Position numbers and translations under genes: made by a program
The notes under the pieces: generated by a model
Database searches by the model: none
The model's input: the letters and a program-made list of their open reading frames with translations, nothing else
Told to the model about the DNA's origin: nothing
Shown here: positions 27,011 to 36,287 of the stretch, piece after piece
Layout: every line of letters begins with the position of its first letter
Numbering within the stretch: the stretch's first letter is position 1
Origin: G963422445 sp963422445
GTDB lineage: Bacteria > Pseudomonadota > Alphaproteobacteria > Thalassobaculales > Thalassobaculaceae
Direction: 5' to 3'
NCBI GenBank assembly: GCA_963422445.2
Contig: OY729512.2
Coordinates: 372,001-436,000, forward strand
Length of the DNA: 64,000 nt

Positions 27011-28357
27011 TCAAGACCCCGTATCCGGGAACATTTCCGCGGCCGGATCAATCACCCAGGTCAGATCCGGTTGAATTTCAAGAATCGCCAGGCCGCGCTG
27101 ATTTGTTCCGTCGGCAAGCAAACGGAAGATCCCGTCGACACCTGCGAATCCGCGGCTGTCCGTCAGCGCATCGATACTGTAATCTGGCCCATCTTCGAGA
27201 TAGGACAGCGCCACTGCCAGCAACATGGCATCATAGCCTAGGGTTGCGAGGCGCGGTGGTTTGACACCAAAGGCCTGATGATACTTGTCCTCGAACGCCA
27301 ATCGCACCACCGGCGACGGCGCGGCATACCAACCGCCGAGCAGCGAGGGTTCCGTTCCGAGGCCGGTTTCATCCCAGAGCGCCGTGCCGAGCAGCTTCAC
27401 GCGAACAGGATCGACATCATAGAACGCGAGAAGCGATGCGATGCGGCGAAGCTCCGCGCCCCCGAACGGAATGATCACGCTGTCAAACGGCAGCTTCCCC
27501 AGGGTCTCGCGGTTTGCAAGCCGGCGCAGCGCGCGTTGTGACACCGGATCGGTTCGCCCGGTGAGTGCATTGCGTTGCGCATTCAGCGCAGCCTTGCGCA
27601 GATCATAGTTTGCAAAACGGCGTATGACCTGTGAAAGGTCCGTTTTCGCCGGATCGAAGTAAGTCACACGGGCCAAAGACCTGCCTTGCTGCTCGACGGC
27701 AGCGCGTGCAGCCTCAACCACCAAGTCGCCGAACCCGGTCGACGGAACCAGCATGGCAAACTCTTTGTAGCCCCGGGACGCTGCAAAAGCCGTGATCCGG
27801 CGAACCTGCTGATCAGGCAAAAATCCGAAAACGAAAGTTCCGTCACCGGCAATCTCTCGATTGTTTGAAAAACTCACGACATTGACGCTAGCAGCGGCAG
27901 CGACCGGCCGAACGGCGTCCGCCGATGCCCCGAAAAATGGTCCGAGGATCAAACCGGCTTCGCCGTCAACCGCCGCTCTTGCAGCCTCGGCAGCACCATC
28001 AGGAGTTCCCCGGGTATCAAGGACAAGCAGGTCGAGATCGTCTTCGGCGGTTTCGAACAACGCCAGCTGCGCCGCGTTCAACAAGGTCACGCCGACATCG
28101 GTGTTCCGGCCGGACAGCGGCAGCAGCAGCGCCACCCGGCGGACACGCTCGGGCTGAACGGGTTCCGGCGGTTCCGGTTCCAGCTCGACAACAGCCGGAA
28201 CGGTAGGCGATTCGACCTGAACGGACTCCACCGCGACGGGCGCAGGACTGACAACGATGGTCGCCGGCGGTGGACCAACGGCATCTAGCTGCTCTACTGT
28301 TGCAGCCTGACATCCCGCGATTGCAAGAGTTGCGGCCAAGGCAATCCGCAGCAGCAC
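27011..28357 (-). CDS. LpoA-like penicillin-binding protein activator lipoprotein
   Basis: A lipoprotein with lipobox 'LAATLAIAGC' followed by a Pro/Val/Glu-rich linker and a type I periplasmic-binding-protein fold: 'RVALLLPLSGRNTDVGVTLLNAAQLALF', 'GLILGPFFGASADAVRPVA' and 'FVFGFLPDQQVRRI'. Alphaproteobacterial proteins of this kind are annotated as penicillin-binding protein activator. I chose a GTG at 28357, which puts the lipobox Cys at residue 16. Upstream starts at 28450 or 28489 would make an unusually long signal and overlap rsmI. It is divergent from rsmI, the usual arrangement. It would act in the periplasm on peptidoglycan synthesis. Confidence 0.82.
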   Translation of the reverse strand: MLLRIALAATLAIAGCQAATVEQLDAVGPPPATIVVSPAPVAVESVQVESPTVPAVVELEPEPPEPVQPERVRRVALLLPLSGRNTDVGVTLLNAAQLALFETAEDDLDLLVLDTRGTPDGAAEAARAAVDGEAGLILGPFFGASADAVRPVAAAASVNVVSFSNNREIAGDGTFVFGFLPDQQVRRITAFAASRGYKEFAMLVPSTGFGDLVVEAARAAVEQQGRSLARVTYFDPAKTDLSQVIRRFANYDLRKAALNAQRNALTGRTDPVSQRALRRLANRETLGKLPFDSVIIPFGGAELRRIASLLAFYDVDPVRVKLLGTALWDETGLGTEPSLLGGWYAAPSPVVRLAFEDKYHQAFGVKPPRLATLGYDAMLLAVALSYLEDGPDYSIDALTDSRGFAGVDGIFRLLADGTNQRGLAILEIQPDLTWVIDPAAEMFPDTGS

Positions 28358-28410
28358 AGTCCGTCTCTGGACGACCGGATGCGGGTCAGGGAAAACAACC
28401 CGGTTTGGTA

Positions 28411-29370
28411 ATGCGTAAAACAGGAAAAAACTCCCCGAAGACCTCGTCATGCGCCAACACTGCTGCAACCCAGGCACTAAGTAAATCACCTGAGCATGGC
28501 CAGATTAAGGCAAAATCGCGCCTTGTTCCGGGCCTGACGCTCGTTGCCACGCCGATCGGCAATCTCGGCGATATCGCGACACGGGCCCTGGCAGCCTTCG
28601 CCGAAGCGGATCTGGTCTTGTGCGAGGATACACGGGTATCGAAAAAACTGCTCGGTGCCTACGGAATGTCCGTGCGGCTTGCGAGCTATCACGATCACAA
28701 TGCCGAACGGATCCGGCCAAGAATCCTGTCCCGCCTGCGGCGTGGCGACCGTATTGTTCTTATCAGCGACGCCGGAACTCCGGCCATCGCTGATCCCGGT
28801 TACAAGCTGGTTTCCGCCTGTCACGACGAACAGATTGCCGTCTCTACGATTCCCGGGCCGACAGCATTGATTGCCGCCTTGACGATATCCGGACTCCCCA
28901 CGGACCGGTTTTACTTCGGAGGTTTTCTACCCGCGAAAGCCGGGGCCCGTCGTGCCGCGCTTGAGGCCCTGAAGTCTCTTGTTTCAACACTGGTTCACTA
29001 TGAAACGCCGCGGCGCCTGGCGGCGACCCTGGCCGACGCTGCAGAAATTCTTCCCGGCCGGTCCGCGGTTGTCGGCCGCGAACTCACCAAACTCCATGAG
29101 GAAGTCAGGCGCGGCACTCTGGCTGAATTGCAAGCCCATTACGCGGCGGCAGGCCCCTGCCGGGGCGAAGTGGTTCTCCTGATCGGACCGCCTGCCAAAC
29201 CGGATCCGGCGATGACGGAAACCGCGATCGACGACGCCCTGACCGCCGCACTCGATTGCGGGACACTCAGGGACGCGGTGCAATCGGTCGCTCGCGCGAC
29301 CGGCGTTGCACGCAACCAAGTCTATCGGCGGGCCCTGAGACTGGTTGACAAGGTATCCGGCGATGTCTGA
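28411..29370 (+). CDS. rsmI: 16S rRNA 2'-O-ribose C1402 methyltransferase RsmI
   Basis: About 319 residues from the ATG at 28411. Motifs: 'LTLVATPIGNLGDIATRALAA', 'CEDTRVSKKLL', 'VLISDAGTPAIADPGYKLV' and 'FYFGGFLPAKAG', the SAM-dependent tetrapyrrole-methylase fold of RsmI. It methylates C1402 in the ribosomal decoding centre. The N-terminal 45 residues are poorly conserved, so the true start may be later. YraN usually follows rsmI in alphaproteobacteria but here an IS630 element comes instead. Confidence 0.94.
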   Translation: MRKTGKNSPKTSSCANTAATQALSKSPEHGQIKAKSRLVPGLTLVATPIGNLGDIATRALAAFAEADLVLCEDTRVSKKLLGAYGMSVRLASYHDHNAERIRPRILSRLRRGDRIVLISDAGTPAIADPGYKLVSACHDEQIAVSTIPGPTALIAALTISGLPTDRFYFGGFLPAKAGARRAALEALKSLVSTLVHYETPRRLAATLADAAEILPGRSAVVGRELTKLHEEVRRGTLAELQAHYAAAGPCRGEVVLLIGPPAKPDPAMTETAIDDALTAALDCGTLRDAVQSVARATGVARNQVYRRALRLVDKVSGDV

Positions 29371-29473
29371 CAGAATCGGACACTGCGACAGAATTCGCAG
29401 ATGCCAGTTCGGATTGACAAAAAAGCTCCGGTCTGCATCCGGACCTTTCCGATGACGTATGCCGGGTTTTGGC

Positions 29474-30557
29474 CTAGTGGATTGATTCCAACGTTTGGAC
29501 CCCTCTTTTTCTTGCGGCGATGATGGTATCGGGATCGGCGGTCCAGACGAAGGGCTTGGCTTCGGTGGTGTCGTGTTCGTCGATGACGTGGCGGATGGCG
29601 TCCTGGAGGTCGCGTCCGGAGCGGCAGACGCCGTATTTGAGACGGCGTCGTGTCAGCTTGGCGAAAACGCCTTCGACCGCGTTCAGCCACGCGCTCGAGG
29701 TGGGGGTGACGTGGAAGGTCCAGCGCGGATGGCGTGCGAGCCAGACTTGGGCTTCCTTGTGCTTGTGAGTGGCGTCGTTGTCGAGGATGGCATGGACCGG
29801 GACGCCGGCGGGTATCGTGCGCGCGATGCGGTTGCGGCATCTCGGGAACTCCTGGTGGCGATGCCGACTGGCGTGCTGGCCGATGACCGTGCCGTCGAGC
29901 ACGGTCAGGGCGGCAAACAGCGTCGTCGTGCCGTTGCGCCTGGAATCATGTGTCATGGTGGCGCCGCGGCCTTTCTTCAGCGGCAGGCCGGGCTGTGTGC
30001 GGTCGCGGGCCTGACTGTGCGACCTGTCATCGATCGACAGCACGACCGCGTGAGCCGGCGGCGCAACGGAGAGGCCGACGATGTCGGTCAGCGTCTCGAC
30101 GAAAGCGGGATCGTTCGAAAGCGTGAACGGCCGCCAGCGGTGCGGCATCAGGCCATGCGCCTGCCAGACCGCCCAGACCCTCGAAGCGGTACCCCCACAG
30201 CCTTCGCCATCGCCCGCAGCGTCCAGTGGGTCGCCGCGTGAGGCGGCGAGGTGTGGGTCAACTCTACGATCTTCGCCACCGGCTCAGGAGCCAGAGGCGT
30301 CTTGCCCGGCGGGCGCGTCTTGTCCCGCAGAAGTCCGTCCACACCGTCTTCCATAGAAGCGGTCCTGCCAGCGCCAGACACTGTTCTTCGCCTTGCCGGT
30401 CTCTCTCATGATGGCCATCCTGCCGAGCCCGTCGTCGCTCAGAAGACCGATGCGCGCCCGCCAGACATGCTTCTGCGGGCTCTTCGGGTCCGAGACAACC
30501 GTTTCAAGGCGATGCCGATCGCCTGAAGTGAGCGTGAATGAAACACCAGGGCGCATC
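29474..30557 (-). pseudogene. IS630 transposase (copy 2), one-base deletion
   Basis: orfA ('MRPGVSFTLTSGDRH') and orfB are present. A one-base deletion near 30189 ('GCGGTACCCCC', where copy 1 has 'GCGGCAACCCCC') breaks orfB inside its helix-turn-helix region, so the catalytic part 'VVLSIDDRSHSQARD ... LDNDATHKHKEAQ' lies in a separate 224-codon frame (29474-30148). The orfB stop at 29474-29476 uses the TA target duplication and the adjoining host base. Confidence 0.8.
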
Positions 30558-30625
30558 TTGCAGACCTCCGTGATCGACAAATCAGAAGAACATAATAACG
30601 GATATACTTGTAACGATCTATCCAC
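29477..30625 (-). mobile_element. IS630-family insertion sequence, copy 2
   Basis: An 1149-bp element flanked by TA duplications (29475-29476 and 30626-30627) within CTAG on both sides. Ends read GTGGATTGAT inward from the left and GTGGATAGAT inward from the right. It is inserted between rsmI and the BON-domain gene. Confidence 0.88.
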
Positions 30626-30666
30626 TAGGATGTCCGTCATCACCGCTTCGCAACCTGGAGATTTTG

Positions 30667-31281
30667 ATGCGACTGCCGTGCCATATCGTGCTGGCATGTA
30701 GCCTGCTGATTGCCGTAGCCGCCAGCGCGGGACTGACAGCCTGTGCGCCAGCCACCATTCTCGCGGTCGGAGCATCATCCGTTGCGGTCGCGGCAACGAA
30801 CGAAAACAGCCCGAAGACGATTGGTACGACTGTCGACGACATCAAGATCGACGCCGCGGTCAATCGGCGTCTGTTCGAGACGAATCTGGATCTGTTCAGC
30901 GCATTGACCGTCACGGTTGAAAAGGGTCGGGTGTTTCTTACCGGCTCGGTGCAGACTCCAGAGCACCGGATCGAAGCAACTCGTCAGGCTTGGCAGGTCG
31001 AAAATGTGCGCGAGGTCGTGAACGAAATTCAGGTTCGCGACACAAGCAGTCTCGTTGATCGGGCCAAGGATATCGTGATCTCGACCCGGCTTCGCGCCGG
31101 ATTGTTGCTCGACAAGGACGTGAACTCGGTCGGGTTCTCGGTCGATACGATCAATGGCGTGATTTATCTCTTCGGTATCGCCCGCGATGCGGAAGAACGC
31201 GAGCGGGTCAACAACCATGCGCGAAATCTCCAGTATGTCGTCGATGTCGTGAATCACATCGTTCTGGCTGACGGTCAATGA
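30667..31281 (+). CDS. BON-domain lipoprotein
   Basis: 204 residues. A lipoprotein signal ends at 'SAGLTACAP' (lipid Cys at about residue 26). Two BON domains follow: 'DDIKIDAAVNRRLFETN ... VTVEKGRVFLTGSV' and 'DIVISTRLRAGLLLDKDVNSVGFSVDTINGVIYLFGIARDAEE'. BON domains bind phospholipid, and E. coli DolP/OsmY with this layout maintains the outer membrane. The stop overlaps the next start (ATGA), so it is coupled to the SirB1 gene. Confidence 0.88.
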   Translation: MRLPCHIVLACSLLIAVAASAGLTACAPATILAVGASSVAVAATNENSPKTIGTTVDDIKIDAAVNRRLFETNLDLFSALTVTVEKGRVFLTGSVQTPEHRIEATRQAWQVENVREVVNEIQVRDTSSLVDRAKDIVISTRLRAGLLLDKDVNSVGFSVDTINGVIYLFGIARDAEERERVNNHARNLQYVVDVVNHIVLADGQ

Positions 31282-32120
31282 AGCCGGAACCCGATATCGA
31301 GACCAGACTCCGAGAAGCGGCACAGCGCAGCACAGCACCACTGGATATCGCCGAGATCGCGCTGGCGCTGGCTGCCATCGACAGAAACGGTGTCTCACTG
31401 CAACGTTACCGCAATGACCTCGCCGCGATGGTTGACGCCGTCGGCACCTGCTGCCGACTCTTTTCGCCCGCGACTCCAACGGAAGATTGCGCCTGTTGTC
31501 TGGGCAAGGTTCTGTCGGGGCGCCTTTGCTATCGGGGCGACTCTGCGACCTATGACGATCTTCAAAACGCCAATCTCATGCGGGTGATGGACCGGCGCAA
31601 GGGTCTGCCGGTTACATTGGGAATTCTCTACATTCACGCTGCGCGTGGCCAAGGCTGGGTTGCCGAGGGATTGAACACGCCCGGTCATTTCCTGATCCGG
31701 GTCGTGATTGATGGCAAGACCCTGATTCTGGATCCCTTCCATGGCGGCAAAATTGTTGATGCCGCGACAATTCGCGATCTGGTCGAGCGCACGACAGGTG
31801 GGCATGCCACCTTGGCGCCGGGCGCCATTGAAGCAGTGTCCGACCTTGGCGTTTTGATGCGTTTGCAGAACAACATAAAGTTGCGCCTGCTGCAGGCCGA
31901 CCGTCACGCCGAAGCACTTGGAGTCATTGAACGCATGCGGCTGCTTGCTCCGGACGACAATATGTTGTTGCGTGATGCAGGACTGCTCAATGCCGGCCTT
32001 GGCAATCTCGGCGCTGCCCGACAGCTGCTTGAGGACTTTCTCGAAAAATCCGCTGCGACCCCCCGACAACGCGAGGAAATCGCGCTGTTTCTTCAGAGGG
32101 TGAAAGCCAAACTCAACTGA
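31278..32120 (+). CDS. SirB1 family protein (transglutaminase-like with TPR)
   Basis: 280 residues. The N-terminal two thirds is the SirB1/transglutaminase-like fold with 'VMDRRKGLPVTLGILYIHAARGQGW' and 'GLNTPGHFLIRV', then 'ILDPFHGGKIVD'. The C-terminal third is a tetratricopeptide-like helical region ('IKLRLLQADRHAEALGVIERMRLLAPDD'). The usual catalytic Cys is not obvious. The biochemical role is unknown. It is translationally coupled to the BON lipoprotein. Confidence 0.85.
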   Translation: MKPEPDIETRLREAAQRSTAPLDIAEIALALAAIDRNGVSLQRYRNDLAAMVDAVGTCCRLFSPATPTEDCACCLGKVLSGRLCYRGDSATYDDLQNANLMRVMDRRKGLPVTLGILYIHAARGQGWVAEGLNTPGHFLIRVVIDGKTLILDPFHGGKIVDAATIRDLVERTTGGHATLAPGAIEAVSDLGVLMRLQNNIKLRLLQADRHAEALGVIERMRLLAPDDNMLLRDAGLLNAGLGNLGAARQLLEDFLEKSAATPRQREEIALFLQRVKAKLN

Positions 32121-32627
32121 ACCGGGCAGCCGTGCCCGACGATCTATAGCGCAACACCGGAGCGAAACGGTCCGCAACACCTGCGACCGGCCGATTCGGA
32201 ACGAAATGTCCAGACTCGCCGATCTCTGCCCGCCAACCAGATAGGTGTCGAGGATGTTGCTTCATCAGAACAGGGTATCGGCACCTTGCGGCTTTCCCGC
32301 AAGGTGCTGTTTCCGACAGGCCATACAGTATTTTGGCAAGCGAATCCTGGAGCCGATGTTCGCAATATCGTTTGATCGGTTCGACACATGGGTCGACTGC
32401 TGGCGATACCAGACCACGCGATTGCTATTTCACGGCAGACCGTTCCTTGCGCGCAGGATTGCGCGCGGGGAAGGCCGGCCCGGCTTTACCTGGGGCGCAG
32501 CGTTATGGCGGGATCCGGTGAGTCCGGATCAATGGCCGGGATTTCGGTGTTTTGCGGCGGGGATTGCATCCGGTCATCCGCACAAGCATGATCGCCGCGT
32601 CTTTACAGACCGCTGGAGCATGATATT
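32121..32627. other. 507-bp gap between the SirB1 gene and gshB
   Basis: No open frame here shows family motifs. It contains a terminator-like hairpin at 32281-32307 and a weaker one at 32125-32140. The length and absence of motifs suggest an eroded gene or a regulatory leader; I cannot tell which. Confidence 0.4.
32281..32307 (+). terminator. hairpin, possible terminator or attenuator
   Basis: Arms 32281-32291 and 32297-32307 (GCACCTTGCGG and its complement) form an 11-bp perfect stem with a 5-base loop, followed by only a short T-rich tract (tgttt). It is 160 bp after the SirB1 gene and 320 bp before gshB. Confidence 0.45.
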
Positions 32628-33569
32628 ATGGGGTCAATCGCCGCCATACAGATGGACCCGCTCGACAAGCTCGACTTCGGGGGCGATAGCACTGTCGCAC
32701 TTGCAATCGAAGCTGAACGGCGCGGTCACACCGTACTGCACTACCTGCCAAGACATCTGTCCTTCAGGAATGGCCGGGTCACCGCCCGGGCCCGGCCCAT
32801 GTCCATCGATCCCGATCGGGACCGCCGCTATACGCTCGGGGCACTGGAAACAATCGATCTCGCGAACGATGTCGATATTGTGCTCATGCGGCAGGACCCA
32901 CCTTTCGACATGTCCTATATCACGGCAACCCATCTCCTTGAGCATATCCAGCCAGTGACCCTGGTAGTAAACGATCCGGTTCATGTGCGAAACACGCCGG
33001 AAAAGCTGTTCGTCACGTATTTCAAGCACTTGATGCCGGAAACCCTGATCACCAACGACGAAACCGAAATCAGGGCCTTCCGCGCCGAACATGATGACAT
33101 CATCGTCAAACCGCTGTTCGGCAATGGTGGGGCCGGGGTCTTTCACATCACGCCAGGAGATGAAAATCTCGGATCCCTGCTCGAAATCTTCGAGATCTTC
33201 TATCGTGAACCGATCATCGTCCAACGTTATCTGCCCGAAGTCCGGCAAGGTGACAAACGTGTCATTCTCGTCGACGGCAAAGCCGTCGGCGCCATAAACC
33301 GAATTCCGGCCGCCGGCGAGGCCCGCTCCAACATGCATGTCGGCGGCAAGCCGGTAAAATGCGCGATGACACAGCGCGACCATGAGATATGCGAGACCAT
33401 CGGTCCGGCACTCAGGGAGCGTGGTCTGATCTTCGTCGGGATCGATGTCATCGGCGACTACCTGACCGAGATCAATGTCACATCGCCGACAGGCATTCGT
33501 GAACTTGGACGCTTCGATGACATCAGTGTCGAAACGATGATCTGGGACGCCATCGAGGCACGATTGTAA
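32628..33569 (+). CDS. gshB: glutathione synthetase
   Basis: 313 residues. It ligates glycine to gamma-glutamylcysteine with ATP. Motifs: 'IQMDPLDKLDFGGDSTVALAIEAERRG' at the start, 'QDPPFDMSYITATHLLE', 'VNDPVHVRNTPEKLF', and the ATP-grasp residues in 'DDIIVKPLFGNGGAGVF' and 'VILVDGKAVGAINRIPAAGEARSN'. 'DVIGDYLTEINVTSPTGIREL' binds Mg. The start follows a gap with no clear operon partner. Confidence 0.95.
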   Translation: MGSIAAIQMDPLDKLDFGGDSTVALAIEAERRGHTVLHYLPRHLSFRNGRVTARARPMSIDPDRDRRYTLGALETIDLANDVDIVLMRQDPPFDMSYITATHLLEHIQPVTLVVNDPVHVRNTPEKLFVTYFKHLMPETLITNDETEIRAFRAEHDDIIVKPLFGNGGAGVFHITPGDENLGSLLEIFEIFYREPIIVQRYLPEVRQGDKRVILVDGKAVGAINRIPAAGEARSNMHVGGKPVKCAMTQRDHEICETIGPALRERGLIFVGIDVIGDYLTEINVTSPTGIRELGRFDDISVETMIWDAIEARL

Positions 33570-33687
33570 TGCCCTTTCCTGTCCGGACCTTCCGCAACAG
33601 GTCTGTCCGTGGGCAACGGCAGCGGCCCGGCAGCAGAGCTTTCGATGCGAATTCGGAACACTTCGTCATCTTTGGCCTTGCGGCTAA

Positions 33688-34438
33688 GGCGTGTTCATAC
33701 TAATGCAGTGCCTCGACGATGAGCGCGAAGGTGATGAAGCCGAGGAAGATGACGTCGAGCTTGTCGTAGCGTGTGAAGATGCGCCGGAAGCCCTTGAGCC
33801 GTCGGAACAGCCGCTCCACCTCATTGCGGCGTTTGTACAACTGCCGGTCGTACGTATGCACGGTCCATCAGCAGGGACCGGGGTGTCTTCTGGCGCCCCA
33901 GACGTTCGAGTAGCTTGCGTCCTTCGGGCGCATTCTGGGCCTGGCCGGCAGACAGCGCGAAGGTCACGGCCGTTCGCTCATCTGCGGCAACCAGATGAAC
34001 TTTGGTATTCCATCCGCCCCGCGACTTGCCGATGCATTGCGGACCGTTTTTTTCAGCGCCCCGGCGCCATCGGGATGGACCTTCACGCTGGTGCTGTCCA
34101 GCGAGACCACAGCGAGCGGCACATGCACCATCCGCTCGCGCTGCAGGTGCTCGAAGACCCGCGCGAGCACGCCGTTCTTCGACCACCGGTTCATCCGGGT
34201 GTAAACGGTGTGCCACTTGCCGAAGCGAGGCGGCAGTCCGCGCCACTTGCAGCCATGCTCGACGACATAGAGGAAGGCATTGAGCACCTGGAGGTTGGAC
34301 ACGGCGACGTTGCCGCGTTGGACCGGCAGATGCGGGGCAATGCGTTCGTAATGGGCCTGGCTGAGTTCCATACCGATGACTCGCTGGCGAGGGACCGGCC
34401 GCCACGATAGCATCATTGAACATTAGTGTGAACACGCC
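33688..34438 (-). mobile_element. IS5-family (IS427-type) insertion sequence C, internally deleted
   Basis: A 751-bp element. The ends share GGCGTGTTCA(T/C)ACTAATG as inverted repeats, with flanks CTAA (33684-33687) and CTAG (34439-34442). It lies directly at the 3' end of hisE, whose stop codon is in the CTAG flank. It is shorter than usual because of an internal deletion in the transposase. Confidence 0.85.
33701..34371 (-). pseudogene. IS427-type transposase (element C), internal deletion
   Basis: The first frame starts MELSQAHYERIAPHLPVQRGN and reads 'VVSLDSTSVKVHPDGAGALKK'. A -1 shift at a run of seven A (34047-34053) continues as 'NGPQCIGKSRGGWNTKVHLVAADERTA', the normal family sequence, so this is a typical programmed frameshift. 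After 'SLLMDRAY' a stretch of roughly 25-30 residues, including the usual 'PPKRNRK' region, is missing. The rest reads 'YKRRNEVERLFRRLKGFRRIFTRYDK' and ends at the IS edge. Inferred inactive. Confidence 0.8.
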
Positions 34439-34789
34439 CTAGCCGGATCCCTCACCAGGCGAGCCGCGGGATGCCTTTTCTGTAAGGCCGGAAACACCCG
34501 AACGGTGATCAAGTTCATCCCAGACGTCCTGTGGATCAACGCCGCGATCAGTCCACAACACCAGAAGATGGTAAAGCAGGTCGGCGCTTTCTGCCGTCAG
34601 GGTTTTCTTCGAACCTTGCAGGGCCTCGATAACCGTCTCCAAGGATTCCTCGCCCAGTTTGCGGGCAATTGTTGCGGTTCCCGACACCAGCAAACGCGCT
34701 GTATAGGATGCATCCGGATCAGCCCCCCGGCGACTCTCGATCACATCGAAGAGGACATCCAGGGAATGCTTGCTCCCTGGTCTGGTCAT
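34439..34789 (-). CDS. hisE: phosphoribosyl-ATP pyrophosphatase
   Basis: 116 residues. Second step of histidine synthesis, PR-ATP to PR-AMP. 'LFDVIESRRGADPDASYTARLL', 'KLGEESLETVIEAL' and 'ESADLLYHLLVLW' carry the metal-binding Glu and Asp residues of the MazG-like fold. The last gene of the his cluster here. Its stop codon (34439-34441) falls inside the target site of insertion element C, so the original 3' end may have been altered; the C-terminal 'TEKASRGSPGEGSG' is not conserved. Confidence 0.94.
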   Translation of the reverse strand: MTRPGSKHSLDVLFDVIESRRGADPDASYTARLLVSGTATIARKLGEESLETVIEALQGSKKTLTAESADLLYHLLVLWTDRGVDPQDVWDELDHRSGVSGLTEKASRGSPGEGSG

Positions 34790-35550
34790 TTGCCGGGTCT
34801 TACCGGCAGACCGGCGCCGGCCATATGAGTCTTCACGTCGGCAATACGCAGTTCGCCGAAATGAAATACCGATGCGGCCAGGACCGCCGACGCGCCGCCA
34901 ACGCTGATGCCTTCAACGAAATGATCAAGGCCACCCACCCCGCCAGAGGCAACGACCGGGACCGGAACCGCATCTGAGATCACCCGGGTCAAAGTTAGGT
35001 CGAAACCTGCCTTCGTGCCATCCCGGTCCATCGAGGTTAGAAGGATTTCGCCGGCGCCTGCTTCAGCCATCCGCCGCGCCCAGACAATGGCGTCCAGACC
35101 CGCCTCGCGACGGCCACCATGGGTAAAGACGCCAAATTCATTCTGGCCGGTCCGCTTGGCATCGATCGCAACAACAATACACTGGGCGCCAAAACGCTCC
35201 GCTGCCTCGTTCACGAATTCCGGCCGATGCACTGCCGCCGTGTTGATCGAAACCTTGTCGGCACCGGCAATCAGCAGCTTGCGGATATCCTCGACCGTCC
35301 GTACGCCGCCACCGACGGTCAACGGCATGAAACACTGCTCTGCCGTCTGCGCCACAACATCAAACAAGGTATCCCGATTGTCACTACTCGCCGTAATATC
35401 GAGAAAACAGAGCTCGTCAGCCCCTTCACGATCATAGATGCGAGCCTGTTCGACCGGGTCACCGGCATCGATGAGATCAATGAAATTGACTCCCTTGACG
35501 ACGCGGCCGTCCTTGACATCCAGGCACGGGATGACACGTACCGTCAGCAT
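34786..35550 (-). CDS. hisF: imidazole glycerol phosphate synthase, cyclase subunit HisF
   Basis: 254 residues, a (beta-alpha)8 barrel. The catalytic Asp is in 'RVIPCLDVKDGRVVKGVNF', and the second in 'IVVAIDAKRTG'. 'GADKVSINTAAV' and 'ASGGVGGLDHF' bind the substrate phosphates. With HisH it uses glutamine-derived ammonia to make IGP and AICAR. It overlaps hisE by four bases and hisA by seven, indicating one transcript. Confidence 0.97.
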   Translation of the reverse strand: MLTVRVIPCLDVKDGRVVKGVNFIDLIDAGDPVEQARIYDREGADELCFLDITASSDNRDTLFDVVAQTAEQCFMPLTVGGGVRTVEDIRKLLIAGADKVSINTAAVHRPEFVNEAAERFGAQCIVVAIDAKRTGQNEFGVFTHGGRREAGLDAIVWARRMAEAGAGEILLTSMDRDGTKAGFDLTLTRVISDAVPVPVVASGGVGGLDHFVEGISVGGASAVLAASVFHFGELRIADVKTHMAGAGLPVRPGK

Positions 35551-36287
35551 GCGGCTGCCTCTATCGGCCGGGCGAGAATTTGCAAGGCCGCCGCCAGATC
35601 AAGACGCTGATCGTAGAGCGCCCGGCCACAGATCAGCCCGGCGATCCCGGTATCGGCGCGGGCCTTCAGCGCATGCAGGTCGGTTTCCGACGCCACCCCG
35701 CCCGAGGCGATGACGGGAGTCGTGATCGCCTCGGCAAGCGCCGCCGTTGCGGCAACATTGACGCCGGTCAGTGCGCCGTCCCGATTGATGTCGGTAAAAA
35801 TGATCGCGGCGACGCCACAATCCGCGAACCGTTTGGCAAGGTCGAGCGATGTCATCGAGGTAGTTGTCGTCCAACCCTCGGTTGCGACCATCCCGTCGCG
35901 AGCATCAATGCCGACAGCAATCCGGCCAGGAAAATCCCGACAGGCCCGCCGCACCAGAACCGGATCCCGAACCGCTGCGGTTCCGAGAACGACTCTGGCG
36001 ACACCGCGCTCCAGCCAGTTTTCAACGGTCTGCATGTCACGAATACCGCCGCCAAGCTGAACCGGCAGACCGGCGGAAAGGACAGCCTCCACAGCTGCGG
36101 CATTCACCGATCTTGCGGCAAAGGCACCGTCGAGATCGACGACATGAACCCAGTGGCATCCCGCTGCCCGGAACAGGCACGCCTGATCACCCGGATCGGA
36201 ATTGTAGACCGTCGCGGATCGCATATCGCCCCTGAGAAGCCGGACGCAGGCGCCATCCTTCAGATCAATGGCCGGATACAGAATCAC
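35544..36287 (-). CDS. hisA: ProFAR isomerase HisA
   Basis: 247 residues, the barrel paralogue of HisF. 'LYPAIDLKDGACVRLLRGDM' has the first catalytic Asp; 'QLGGGIRDMQTVENWLERGVARVVLGTAAV' and 'IIFTDINRDGALTGVN' have the phosphate-binding and second Asp regions. It opens the ring of ProFAR to PRFAR. Its start overlaps the stop of the upstream GNAT gene. Confidence 0.97.
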   Translation of the reverse strand: MILYPAIDLKDGACVRLLRGDMRSATVYNSDPGDQACLFRAAGCHWVHVVDLDGAFAARSVNAAAVEAVLSAGLPVQLGGGIRDMQTVENWLERGVARVVLGTAAVRDPVLVRRACRDFPGRIAVGIDARDGMVATEGWTTTTSMTSLDLAKRFADCGVAAIIFTDINRDGALTGVNVAATAALAEAITTPVIASGGVASETDLHALKARADTGIAGLICGRALYDQRLDLAAALQILARPIEAAAC

